A DNA stretch of 64,000 nucleotides from Brevibacterium sp. RIT 803 (lineage in GTDB: Bacteria > Actinomycetota > Actinomycetes > Actinomycetales > Brevibacteriaceae), in NCBI RefSeq assembly GCF_016892625.1, contig NZ_JAFEMW010000003.1, positions 310,001 through 374,000 of the forward strand. The letters run 5' to 3'. The stretch's first letter is position 1. Each line of letters starts with the position of its first letter. Positions 43,990 to 52,168 of the stretch are shown piece after piece. The translations under genes were made by a program, and so were the position numbers. Below the pieces are notes generated by a model. The model saw nothing but the letters and a program-made list of their open reading frames with translations. It was not told where the DNA came from and did no database searches.

Positions 43990-44933
43990 CGTGAGCTCCG
44001 TTCTGTCGATGCATCCGGTCGTCGCCCGTAGTCGACGCTGCCCGAAGGTCTGGGTGCCATCCGCAGGGCCGCGATCCGATCACGGCCGATGGCATCGAGG
44101 TACTCCTCGTGGTCCTTCGTTCCGCGGATGTGCGTATCGATCCACTCGCGCAGTCGAGCCGGATCCTGTGAGATCGGCGTCCATTCACGGTAGAAGGCGT
44201 TGTCCCGGTCATAGGAGCCCTGCACATAGGAGGGATGGGCGCCGGTCAGGACTACGCAGACGGCATCCACGGCGTGGGCAGGGATGAGGGTGCGATTCGG
44301 GTCGGCTCGGACGACCTCATCGTCGACGATCTCTTCGACCGTGACGATGACCTTGTCGGCCGCGTAGACGGCTTCCTGCTGGACTCCGGCAATGCCCCAG
44401 ATCTGGACGTTGCCCTTCCGATCAGCGCGCTGAGCATGGATGATCGTGACGTCCGGGTTGAGCGGGGGCACCACATGGATCTTCTTGCCCGTGTAGGGAT
44501 CGACGACTGCACGGATGTCCGGGTTGATGCCCGGCATATCGGATCCGACGAAAGAGCTGATCGGTGCAAACGGGAGCCGGGCGGCGCCAGCGTGATAGCG
44601 AAGCGTCATCGCATGGTGAGAGTACTCCTCGACCGGCAGCGGGGCGGGGTCCTGGGATTCGATGCGCCGGCGGACCTCATAGAGGCTGCCCGCCGAACCC
44701 GAAGCGAAGAACGAACACACGAGTCGATCGATGCCTCCGGCAGCGATCATCATGTCGCTGAGCAGATCGGGCGTCATCCGACAGAACGTGAGACCGGTGA
44801 TCCCCTGGCGGATGATCTCGTGGCCCGCGGCGAACGGGATAAGGTGAGAGAAGCCCTCCAGGGCAATCGTGTCTCCGGCGTTGACGAGCTTCTCCACCGC
44901 GTGCGGCAAACTGACGACTGTGTCACTGTCCAT
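43986..44933 (-). CDS. catI: CoA-transferase alpha subunit (3-oxoadipate CoA-transferase type)
   Basis: A 315-residue alpha subunit partner of the gene at 43213. Family I features: VEKLVNAGDTIALEGFSH, the large subunit core with IHVVPPLNPDVTIIHAQRADRKGN split by short loops, and AADKVIVTVEEIVDDE. Subunit lengths near 315 and 258 fit the GctAB/CatIJ group rather than the smaller PcaIJ pair. It is divergent from a LysR gene with a LysR box between them (44981-45004). No ribosome site precedes ATG 44933, so the transcript may be leaderless. Confidence 0.8.
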   Translation of the reverse strand: MDSDTVVSLPHAVEKLVNAGDTIALEGFSHLIPFAAGHEIIRQGITGLTFCRMTPDLLSDMMIAAGGIDRLVCSFFASGSAGSLYEVRRRIESQDPAPLPVEEYSHHAMTLRYHAGAARLPFAPISSFVGSDMPGINPDIRAVVDPYTGKKIHVVPPLNPDVTIIHAQRADRKGNVQIWGIAGVQQEAVYAADKVIVTVEEIVDDEVVRADPNRTLIPAHAVDAVCVVLTGAHPSYVQGSYDRDNAFYREWTPISQDPARLREWIDTHIRGTKDHEEYLDAIGRDRIAALRMAPRPSGSVDYGRRPDASTERSSR

Positions 44934-44980
44934 AATTCGCAGACTATATTAAAGACCGAGTTCCGCAAAAGACTGACCTA

Positions 44981-45004
44981 ATTATTACCGAATCGTGCAA
45001 TAAT
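44981..45004. promoter_or_regulatory. LysR-type operator between catI-like and LysR genes
   Basis: ATTATTAC-N8-GCAATAAT, an inverted repeat matching at 7 of 8 positions, in an AT-rich island between two divergent genes. The layout fits a LysR recognition site controlling the CoA-transferase pair and the regulator itself. Confidence 0.6.
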
Positions 45005-45130
45005 GATGAGCGTCGTGCGGAACGGGAATCTGCGTCCGCGGGCCAGAGTTTTGTGCCAGGGAGCAGACTGTCCCAGCCCGCAGACCACACCCGTCAGCAG
45101 GCGACTAGTGAGCAGATGGAGACGTCGAAG

Positions 45131-46024
45131 ATGGAACTGAGTCAGATCCGCGCATTCGTCGCGGTTGCCGAAGAGCTCCATTTCGGCCGTGCCGCCGAGC
45201 GACTCGGCATGGCCCAACCGCCGCTGAGCCGGACCATCCGCGCACTCGAGACCGAACTGGACGCATCACTGTTCCAGCGCACCACCCGATCCGTCAGCCT
45301 CTCCTCCGCCGGGGAGGCCTTCTACGAGCCCGCCAAGCACATGCTCGCCACCCAGCAGGCGGCCGTCGAATCCGTGCATCGATCATCGAGTGGGCAGATC
45401 GGACGGATCCGATTCGGCTACTCCCACCCCTCTTCCCGTCACTTGGTCGCCGCCCTTGTCGCAGCCTCTGAGGACAACAATCCTGGAATCTCCTTCCAGC
45501 TCGAGTCGAGGGTGTACGCCGATGAGGGCCTCGAACGGATCATGGACGGCACCCTCGACCTCGCTCTGGTCCGGTGGCAGCAGCGACCCTCACTCATCGC
45601 CGGACGACCGGTGCAGATCGAACGCCCGTGCGTCGCCGTTCCCCCTGGGCACCGTCTTGCCAAACGGTCATCTGTCGACGTCGCTGAACTCAGCGGGGAG
45701 CGTTTCATCTTCCTGCCCTCGCGTCCCAATTCGAATCTGCGCGAAACCGGGATGCGCCTGTGCCTCGACGCGGGCTTCGCGCCGACGGTCGTTCAGGAAG
45801 CTCCGGACTCGCAGTCCATCGCGGCACTCGTGGGTGCCGGCATGGGGGTGACGATCACCTTCGACTCGGTGGCGGCCGGCTACGGCTCGGACGTCGTCGC
45901 CGTCCCCCTCAACGCGGACAACGAGACGACGAAGCTCTATCTCGCCTATCGCCTCGACCACCACGACGCCGCACTCGATTCGGTCCTCGACATCGCCGAG
46001 GCGGTCCTGCCCACTGTGCGGTGA
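45131..46024 (+). CDS. LysR-family regulator of the CoA-transferase genes
   Basis: A 297-residue LysR-type regulator, start taken at ATG 45131 (MELSQIRAFVAVAEELHFG is the family N-terminus; GGAG lies about 10 bp upstream; ATG 45116 is an alternative). HTH with AERLGMAQPPLSRTIRALE; effector domain with RIRFGYSHPSSRHLVAAL. It is of the BenM/CatM/PcaQ-like group. It probably responds to an aromatic-pathway intermediate and activates the divergent catI-catJ pair. Confidence 0.88.
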   Translation: MELSQIRAFVAVAEELHFGRAAERLGMAQPPLSRTIRALETELDASLFQRTTRSVSLSSAGEAFYEPAKHMLATQQAAVESVHRSSSGQIGRIRFGYSHPSSRHLVAALVAASEDNNPGISFQLESRVYADEGLERIMDGTLDLALVRWQQRPSLIAGRPVQIERPCVAVPPGHRLAKRSSVDVAELSGERFIFLPSRPNSNLRETGMRLCLDAGFAPTVVQEAPDSQSIAALVGAGMGVTITFDSVAAGYGSDVVAVPLNADNETTKLYLAYRLDHHDAALDSVLDIAEAVLPTVR

Positions 46025-46075
46025 TCTCCACTCAACCTGCGATAACTCTGTCTGCTGCGCCGGCCACGCCAGCCA

Positions 46076-46089
46076 TCCGACATATCGGA
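46076..46089. promoter_or_regulatory. HutR-type palindrome upstream of the CaiB CoA-transferase
   Basis: TCCGACATATCGGA, arms TCCGA/TCGGA with a 4-bp CATA centre, 57 bp upstream of ATG 46146. It has the same arms and spacing as the hutU site. It links this operon to the hut regulator by sequence alone. Confidence 0.65.
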
Positions 46090-46145
46090 CGAATCTCAGT
46101 CGGGACTCGTTGTCTTCCGTGCTCCTCACCTCGAGGATTGTCCTC

Positions 46146-47300
46146 ATGGATGCAAAGAAGCAACTACTTTCCGGGGTCAGGGTCGCGGACTTCTCGCGAG
46201 TGCTGGCCGGACCGTATGCCACCGCCATGCTCGCCGATCAGGGCGCCGAGGTGTTCAAGATCGAGATGCCGGGACACGGCGACGACTCCCGGCATCTGGG
46301 GCCCTTCACCGAGACCGGCTCGACCTACTTCACCTCTCTCAACCGAGGCAAACGATCCATCGAAGCCGACCTCAAGGATCCTGTCGCACACGAGAAGCTG
46401 CTCGACTTCATCCGCACCTGCGATGTCGTCGTCGAGAACTTCCGCCCCGGCGTCGCGGCCAAACTGGGGCTGTCCTTTGAGGACGTCAAGGCAGTCAAGC
46501 CCGACGTCGTCTACGCTTCGATCTCCGGGTTCGGCCAGACTGGTACCCAGGCGAAACTTCCCGCCTACGACACCGTCATCCAGGCACTCAGCGGGCTCAT
46601 GTCATCGACCGGCTTCCCCGACGACTCCCCTACCCGCGTAGGCGAATCGATTGCGGACGTCTCCGCAGGAGTCTTCGCCGCCTTCGGCATCTCGAGCGCG
46701 CTCTTCCACCGACAGTCCACCGGCGAAGGTGCCCACATCGACATTCCGATGCTCGACGTCATGCTCGCGATGCAGCCGACGAACACCGCCATCCATGCGG
46801 CCGGCTCCACACCGAACCGCGTCGGCAATCGACACCCCATCTCCGCACCCTTCGACACCTACGCCGGATCCGACGGTCTCGTCGTCATCGCTGTGGCCAA
46901 CGACAAGCTCTTCGGCGTCCTCGCTGCCACGCTCGGCAGACCCGAGCTCGCCACCGATGCCCGGTTCGCCACAGACGGACTCCGCTCAGACAACGACGAG
47001 GATCTGCGCACCGAGATCGAGGAGTTCACCGGCACTCACACGGTGGCCGAGTTGTGCGCGATCTTCGACGCGGCAGGAGTCCCCAACTCCCCTGTCCTCA
47101 ACTTCACCGAGGCGATCGAGGGCCCCACCACCGCCGGCCGCGATCTCACCACCACCGATGCCCGCACCGGTCATACGCACCTGCGCCACCCCCTCCTCAT
47201 CGACGGCGCCAGGCCGACACCCGCGCTTCCGGTGCCCCGCCTCGGCGAGCACACTGACGAGCTGCACGCACCGCGGCCACGCACGACCACCGACTGGTAG
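46146..47300 (+). CDS. CaiB/BaiF family (class III) CoA-transferase
   Basis: A 384-residue family III CoA-transferase. N-terminal LSGVRVADFSRVLAGPYATAML, VVVENFRPGVAAKLGL, and the catalytic Asp, D142, in AYDTVIQALSG. It moves CoA between carboxylic acids via aspartyl anhydride/thioester intermediates. ATG 46146 follows GAGGA at about 8 bp. It is co-transcribed with an acyl-CoA dehydrogenase 29 bp downstream: activation then alpha,beta-desaturation of a carboxylic acid. The hut-type operator upstream makes imidazolepropionate a candidate substrate; glutarate or a branched acid are alternatives. Confidence 0.88.
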   Translation: MDAKKQLLSGVRVADFSRVLAGPYATAMLADQGAEVFKIEMPGHGDDSRHLGPFTETGSTYFTSLNRGKRSIEADLKDPVAHEKLLDFIRTCDVVVENFRPGVAAKLGLSFEDVKAVKPDVVYASISGFGQTGTQAKLPAYDTVIQALSGLMSSTGFPDDSPTRVGESIADVSAGVFAAFGISSALFHRQSTGEGAHIDIPMLDVMLAMQPTNTAIHAAGSTPNRVGNRHPISAPFDTYAGSDGLVVIAVANDKLFGVLAATLGRPELATDARFATDGLRSDNDEDLRTEIEEFTGTHTVAELCAIFDAAGVPNSPVLNFTEAIEGPTTAGRDLTTTDARTGHTHLRHPLLIDGARPTPALPVPRLGEHTDELHAPRPRTTTDW

Positions 47301-47329
47301 ACACCGCCACTCATCGAAGGAGTAGGACC

Positions 47330-48469
47330 ATGGGATTCGACATCAGCACGGATGAGCAGGAACTCGTCGACGCCGTCGCGCAGATCAGCAAGGACGTCCT
47401 CGCCCCGCAGGCGGCGACTGCGGACGTGAACGAACGCGTCGCAGATGAAACCCTGAACACCCTCGCCGAGGTGGGGGTGCTGGGTCTCAATCTGCCCGAG
47501 GAATTCGGTGGGCCCGGCGTCGGCTCCGTGGCGATGAGCCAGATGGTCGCCGCCGTGACCGAGGCCTGCGCTTCGACCGCCTCGATCATCACCGCGCAGT
47601 TCCTCGCCACCGACTCGATCCTCCTCGGCGGCACCGACGCTCAACGCGAATCGTGGCTGCCGCGCGCCGCAACCGGTGAGGTCATCGGATCGTTCGGACT
47701 GACCGAACCGGGCGCAGGATCCAACCCTGCCGAGATGTCGACGAAGGCGACGAAGGTCGACGGCGGCTGGCACCTCAAAGGCACGAAGTGCTTCATCACA
47801 AACGCCGGATTCGCGGACTTCATCGTCGTCTACGCAAAGACCGATGTCGACGCAGGCCACAAGGGGATCAGCGCATTCATCGTCGACACCGCGGCCGCCT
47901 CGGCGGGGCTGGACTTCAATCCTCCGGAGAAGACCATGGGACTCCGCGGCAGTCCGGTCTATGAGTTCGTCATCGATGCGATCGTTCCCGACGACGCGCT
48001 GCTGGGCGTCGAGGGCGAGGGCTTCACCACGGCCATGCGCGTCCTCGACCGGGGCCGCATCGAGGTGGCCGCGATGAGCCTTGGCATCGGCAAAGCTGCC
48101 CTTGACGCTGCCGTGGACTGGGCCGGCGAGCGCAGGATCAGCGGCAAACCGCTCAACCGGCTGCAGGGGATCGCCTTCAAACTCGCCGATATGTACACGA
48201 AGTACCGATCGGCGTGGCTGCTGACGATGGACGCCGCAGAGCAGAGGGACGCTGAGGTGGACTTCACCAGGTCCTCGGCCACAGCCAAGCTCGCTGCATC
48301 AGAGGCTGCAGCGTTCATCGCCGACGAGGCGCTGCAGATCCACGGCGGCTACGGTTTCACCAGGGACTTCCCACTCGAACGCTACGTCCGCGATGCCAGG
48401 ATCTACCGCATCTATGAAGGCTCCTCGGAGATTCAGCGCACGATCATCGCCAGGTCGCTGTCGAACTGA
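47330..48469 (+). CDS. Acyl-CoA dehydrogenase
   Basis: A 379-residue FAD-dependent acyl-CoA dehydrogenase. FAD/substrate segments SFGLTEPGAGSNPAEMSTKA and KCFITNAGFADF, helix DRGRIEVAAMSLGIGKAA, and the catalytic Glu, E363, in RIYEGSSEIQRTIIA. It introduces a 2,3-double bond in an acyl-CoA and passes electrons to ETF. It is the second gene of an operon with the CaiB CoA-transferase; GGAGTAGGACC precedes the start. A hairpin terminator follows. Confidence 0.93.
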   Translation: MGFDISTDEQELVDAVAQISKDVLAPQAATADVNERVADETLNTLAEVGVLGLNLPEEFGGPGVGSVAMSQMVAAVTEACASTASIITAQFLATDSILLGGTDAQRESWLPRAATGEVIGSFGLTEPGAGSNPAEMSTKATKVDGGWHLKGTKCFITNAGFADFIVVYAKTDVDAGHKGISAFIVDTAAASAGLDFNPPEKTMGLRGSPVYEFVIDAIVPDDALLGVEGEGFTTAMRVLDRGRIEVAAMSLGIGKAALDAAVDWAGERRISGKPLNRLQGIAFKLADMYTKYRSAWLLTMDAAEQRDAEVDFTRSSATAKLAASEAAAFIADEALQIHGGYGFTRDFPLERYVRDARIYRIYEGSSEIQRTIIARSLSN

Positions 48470-48515
48470 ACCCGTCGAAACAGAACCGAAACCTGCATCG
48501 GAATACGATCAGTTC

Positions 48516-48550
48516 GGGGTTCAAGGGTGATCGATTCGCCCGTGAACCCC
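48516..48550 (+). terminator. Terminator after the acyl-CoA dehydrogenase gene
   Basis: An 8-bp stem GGGGTTCA / TGAACCCC continuing past a mismatch with GGG/CCC, and an 11-nt loop. It ends the CaiB-acyl-CoA dehydrogenase transcript, so the NCS1 permease downstream has its own promoter. Confidence 0.6.
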
Positions 48551-48575
48551 ACTATTCATTCCACGACCGCGATGA

Positions 48576-48589
48576 TCCGATATGTCGGA
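48576..48589. promoter_or_regulatory. HutR-type palindrome upstream of the NCS1 permease
   Basis: TCCGATATGTCGGA, arms TCCGA/TCGGA with a TATG centre, followed by CA as in the other sites. It lies 81 bp upstream of ATG 48670. Confidence 0.65.
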
Positions 48590-48669
48590 CAGTTTGTGTG
48601 ACTCAGGTCTCGTATAGCTCTGATTTCGGGTGTTGACTGGGTCTGATTCATCATTCTAAGGAGAAACCC

Positions 48670-50106
48670 ATGGCGAGCTCATCCAATTCGGGGATCGAGA
48701 AACGATCCATCGAAATGGTGCCTGACAATGAACGTCACGGCACCGCACGTTCCCAGTTCACGCTGTGGTTCGGCGCCAATACCCAGATCACCGCCATCGT
48801 CGACGGAGCTCTCGCCGTCGTCTTCGGTGCCGATGCACTGTGGGCCATCATCGGCCTGCTCATCGGCAACATCATCGGCGGAATCGTCATGGCCCTCCAC
48901 TCCGCGCAGGGCCCACAACTGGGTCTGCCGCAGATGATCTCCTCCAGAGCTCAGTTCGGCATCATCGGGGCGATCATTCCGCTGGTGCTCGTCGTGCTCA
49001 TGTACATCGGCTTCGCCTCAACCGGTGCAGTACTCTCCGGCCAGGCCGTCAACCTCATCATCGGCGTCGATACGCCGGCAGTGGGCATCGTCATCTTCGG
49101 CGCGCTGACCGCTGCGGTCGCCCTGCTGGGCTACAAGTACATCCACGTGCTCGGCCGGATCTCCTCAGTCACGGGCCTGCTCGGGTTCCTCTTCATCACC
49201 TACTGCGTGTTCACCAAGGTCGACGTTCCCGGACTGATCTCCAACTCGTCCTTCGCGTTTCCAGCATTCCTGTCAGCGATCGCGCTGTCTGTGGGCTGGC
49301 AGCTGACCTACGGCCCTTACGTCGCCGACTACTCGCGCTACCTGCCGCGGTCGACTCCTGCATCGAAGACCTTCTGGTTCACCTTTGGCGGCTCTGTCAT
49401 CGGATCACAGTGGTCGATGACCCTGGGCGCCCTCATCGGCGCCGCCGCCATGACCGAGACCGGCAACTCCTTCGTCGAGAACCAGGTCGGCTTCGTCGGC
49501 GACATCGTCGGCGGAGGCGTCTATGCCCTCCTCATCTTCATCGTCATCCTGATGGGCAAGCTCACCGTCAACACCCTCAACGCCTACGGTGCGTTCATGT
49601 GCACGCTGACCATCCTCACCTCCTTCGGTGAGAAGACGAACATCCGCCGCTGGACGCGTGCGGTCTTCGTCATCGGCATCGTCACTCTGACCGTGCTTGT
49701 CGCCCTGTTGGCGTCGGAGGACTTCCTGGCGAACTTCAAGAACTTCGTCCTCGCCCTGCTCATGGTCTTCACTCCATGGAGCATCATCAACCTCACCGAC
49801 TTCTACCTGATTTCGAAGGACCGCTTCGACATCCCCGCCTTCTACGACCACAAGGGCCGTTACGGCACCTGGAACTGGCGAGCACTCCTCGCCTACGGAG
49901 TCGGCGTCGTCGTGCAGATTCCTTTCCTCGCCCAGTCCTTCTGCACCGGGCCCCTGGTCGAGAAGCTGGGAGGAGCCGACATCTCCTGGATCATCGGCAT
50001 CGCAGTGACCTTCGCCCTCTACTACTTCCTCCTCCGCAACCGCAGCGTTGCCCCAGCAGAGACCATCTACCCCGATGTGGAGGCACTGGACGCACAGCGC
50101 GCCTGA
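48670..50106 (+). CDS. NCS1-family permease for a nitrogen heterocycle
   Basis: A 478-residue nucleobase:cation symporter-1 protein (cytosine/purine/allantoin/hydantoin permease family). Typical segments: RSQFTLWFGANTQITAI, PQMISSRAQFG, WQLTYGPYVADYSRYLP, and the PWSIINLTDFYLI helix. AAGGAG precedes ATG 48670. A hut-type operator upstream suggests import of urocanate, imidazolepropionate or a related heterocycle rather than a nucleobase; this is an inference. Confidence 0.88.
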   Translation: MASSSNSGIEKRSIEMVPDNERHGTARSQFTLWFGANTQITAIVDGALAVVFGADALWAIIGLLIGNIIGGIVMALHSAQGPQLGLPQMISSRAQFGIIGAIIPLVLVVLMYIGFASTGAVLSGQAVNLIIGVDTPAVGIVIFGALTAAVALLGYKYIHVLGRISSVTGLLGFLFITYCVFTKVDVPGLISNSSFAFPAFLSAIALSVGWQLTYGPYVADYSRYLPRSTPASKTFWFTFGGSVIGSQWSMTLGALIGAAAMTETGNSFVENQVGFVGDIVGGGVYALLIFIVILMGKLTVNTLNAYGAFMCTLTILTSFGEKTNIRRWTRAVFVIGIVTLTVLVALLASEDFLANFKNFVLALLMVFTPWSIINLTDFYLISKDRFDIPAFYDHKGRYGTWNWRALLAYGVGVVVQIPFLAQSFCTGPLVEKLGGADISWIIGIAVTFALYYFLLRNRSVAPAETIYPDVEALDAQRA

Positions 50107-50151
50107 GTCTGTCGCCGAGGCTGCGGCTTCGCGAATGCACTAGGAAAGTGC

Positions 50152-50205
50152 ACAGTTCAAGTCAGGCTGAGTGGGTTGCAACCTACTCAGCCTGACTTGA
50201 ACTGT
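50152..50205. terminator. 54-bp near-perfect palindrome, convergent terminator
   Basis: The left arm starts ACAGTTCAAGTCAGGCTGAG and is mirrored exactly on the right, with only one G-T pair and almost no loop. It lies between the converging NCS1 permease and NhaC-type antiporter genes. It is exceptionally long for a terminator and could act in both directions. Confidence 0.8.
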
Positions 50206-50238
50206 CTGACGCGCGCCAGTCCTCGTGTCGGGCCCAGA

Positions 50239-51810
50239 TCAGTCCACCTCGGCGAGAGGCGAGGTGTCAGTCCCGGCAGTGCGCTGCTGCCGTGCGGCAC
50301 TCACCCGGGAGATGACGAGGTAGGTGATGATCATCGCGGCGATGCTGAATATGACGATGTACGGGCTCTCCAGGAACCCTGCGATGACGAATGACACTGC
50401 GACGATGACTGCGTTGATGACCGCATAGGGAATCTGAGTCTTGACGTGGTCGACCAGGTCAGTGCCGGCTCCGGTCGAGGCGAGGATGGTCGAATCGGAG
50501 ATCGGGGAACAGTGGTCTCCGAAGATTCCCCCGGAGAGCACGGCGCCGATGCACACGATGACAGCCGCGTCGAGTCCGAAGGCGACCGGGATCGCCAGGG
50601 GGATCATGATGGCGAAGGTGCCCCACGAGCTGCCGGTGGCGAAGGACATCACGGCCGCGCAGATGAAGATGAGAACGGGCACAAGAGCAGCAGGGACGAC
50701 ACCGGACATCATCTCGACGAGGAAGTTCGCGGTCCCCATCGCCTCGAGCAGCCCACCCAAGGTCCAGGCCAGAACGAGGATCAGCACCACGCCGATCATC
50801 TTCTCCATGCCCTTGACGTAGTTCCCGAGAATGACACCGATCGGGTTGATCTTGAAGATGAGCATGAGCGCGATGAGAACCACAGCTGCGAAAAGGTAGG
50901 CGGTGCTCAAGGCAGCACGGAATTCCTCGCCAGGGATCGGCTCGGCAGGGAAGCCGAGAGTCACGAGGATCGAGAAGAGGGTGACGAAGAGTACGAGCAG
51001 CGGCAGCCAGATGACGATCGGGCGACTCTCCGAGGCCACTTCAGGGCCGCTTGCAGGATCATCCTTGGTGGAATCGGTTCCTCGCAAGGGTTTCGAATTG
51101 GGCCAGTGGATTTCGCCAGTCTCCTGCACACGTCTTTCAGCTCGACGCATAGCGCCGAAGTCCGTGCGTGTCAGCGCCACGACGGGGATCGCGGTGACAG
51201 CGAGGATAGCGTAGAACTGAAATGGGATCGCCTGCACGAAGACCGTGAACTCGGAGATCTGAAGACCTTCTCTGTCGAACTCTTCTCGAATGAGCCCCAT
51301 GATGTAGATGCCCCACCCGATGAAGGGGATGAGCACTGCCACAGGAGACGATGTCGAGTCGAGAATCCACGCCAGCTTCTCGCGAGAGAGCTTGAGTTTG
51401 TCGAAGATCTTCTCGAAGATCGGTCCCACGATGAGAGGGGTGCCCAGATCGGAGAAGAAGATGATCAGTCCACCCAACCATGCGGAGATCTGCCCTTTGC
51501 CCGGGGTGTTGATGAGGCGTGAGGCCCTCGCAGCCAGTGCGGCCCCTCCACCCGAGCGCTCGACAAGCGCGACGAAGCCTCCGATGAAGAACAGGAGGAT
51601 CATCACGCCGGCGTTGTAGCTGTCGGTGACCACCGGCGCGAGATGATCGGTGACGAGCCCCATGGTGGTCGTCACCGGGTTGGGTCCGATGACGATCATC
51701 AGACCAACGAAGATTCCGACGAACAGTGCGATGACGACATTCCTGAAGAGCACCGCGAGCAGGATCGCCAACAACGGCGGAATCAGAGATACGAGTCCCA
51801 TATGGTCCAT
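50239..51810 (-). CDS. NhaC-family Na+/H+ antiporter
   Basis: A 523-residue polytopic membrane protein of the NhaC family (IT superfamily). Characteristic segments: ARASRLINTPGKGQISAW, IIFFSDLGTPLIVGPIF, SFATGSSWGTFAIMIPLA and GAVLSGGIFGDHCSPISDST. The central hydrophilic loop lies at about residues 215-265. Relatives exchange Na+ for H+ or malate/lactate, so an amino or organic acid exchanger is also possible. ATG 51810 or ATG 51801 may be the start. Confidence 0.87.
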   Translation of the reverse strand: MDHMGLVSLIPPLLAILLAVLFRNVVIALFVGIFVGLMIVIGPNPVTTTMGLVTDHLAPVVTDSYNAGVMILLFFIGGFVALVERSGGGAALAARASRLINTPGKGQISAWLGGLIIFFSDLGTPLIVGPIFEKIFDKLKLSREKLAWILDSTSSPVAVLIPFIGWGIYIMGLIREEFDREGLQISEFTVFVQAIPFQFYAILAVTAIPVVALTRTDFGAMRRAERRVQETGEIHWPNSKPLRGTDSTKDDPASGPEVASESRPIVIWLPLLVLFVTLFSILVTLGFPAEPIPGEEFRAALSTAYLFAAVVLIALMLIFKINPIGVILGNYVKGMEKMIGVVLILVLAWTLGGLLEAMGTANFLVEMMSGVVPAALVPVLIFICAAVMSFATGSSWGTFAIMIPLAIPVAFGLDAAVIVCIGAVLSGGIFGDHCSPISDSTILASTGAGTDLVDHVKTQIPYAVINAVIVAVSFVIAGFLESPYIVIFSIAAMIITYLVISRVSAARQQRTAGTDTSPLAEVD

Positions 51811-52168
51811 AATCAGGGTGCCCTTCGTGTCATGGCTCGTCGATGTGCCGTGGTTCGCTTGATATCAGCGAATTCACAATATCGGTTCTCACGACACCCG
51901 TCCTTGCCAATCTCAATTGTGAGATACTCACTCCGCAATTCCGCCTGCAGACCGAATCTCACTACGGCCCTTCTCTCAACCTGATTGACCGAGAAAAAAT
52001 GTTACTGGTAAGTTCTACTATCGAGTAAGGTTGTGACGCCCGTCACCATACGGTGTGCACAACAGCGATGACCGAGCGGATGGCACTCCTGTCTGACCGG
52101 CCAGCGACGCCACCACTGTCCGCGCACTCTCAATGCCGAGACACACGACAGAACAGGATTGCACGCAG
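51811..52168. other. 358-bp divergent intergenic region
   Basis: Non-coding, noticeably AT-rich in 51,860-52,030. It should hold the promoters of the NhaC-type gene (minus) and the lipase gene (plus). GATAT and ATATC half sites flank a GAATTC near 51,860-51,890, but the symmetry is weak. No RNA gene was recognised. Confidence 0.4.

Noticed and set aside
51811..52168. Possible tRNA or small RNA in the AT-rich gap
   Set aside because: No cloverleaf, conserved tRNA boxes or terminator-like hairpin could be found by eye.
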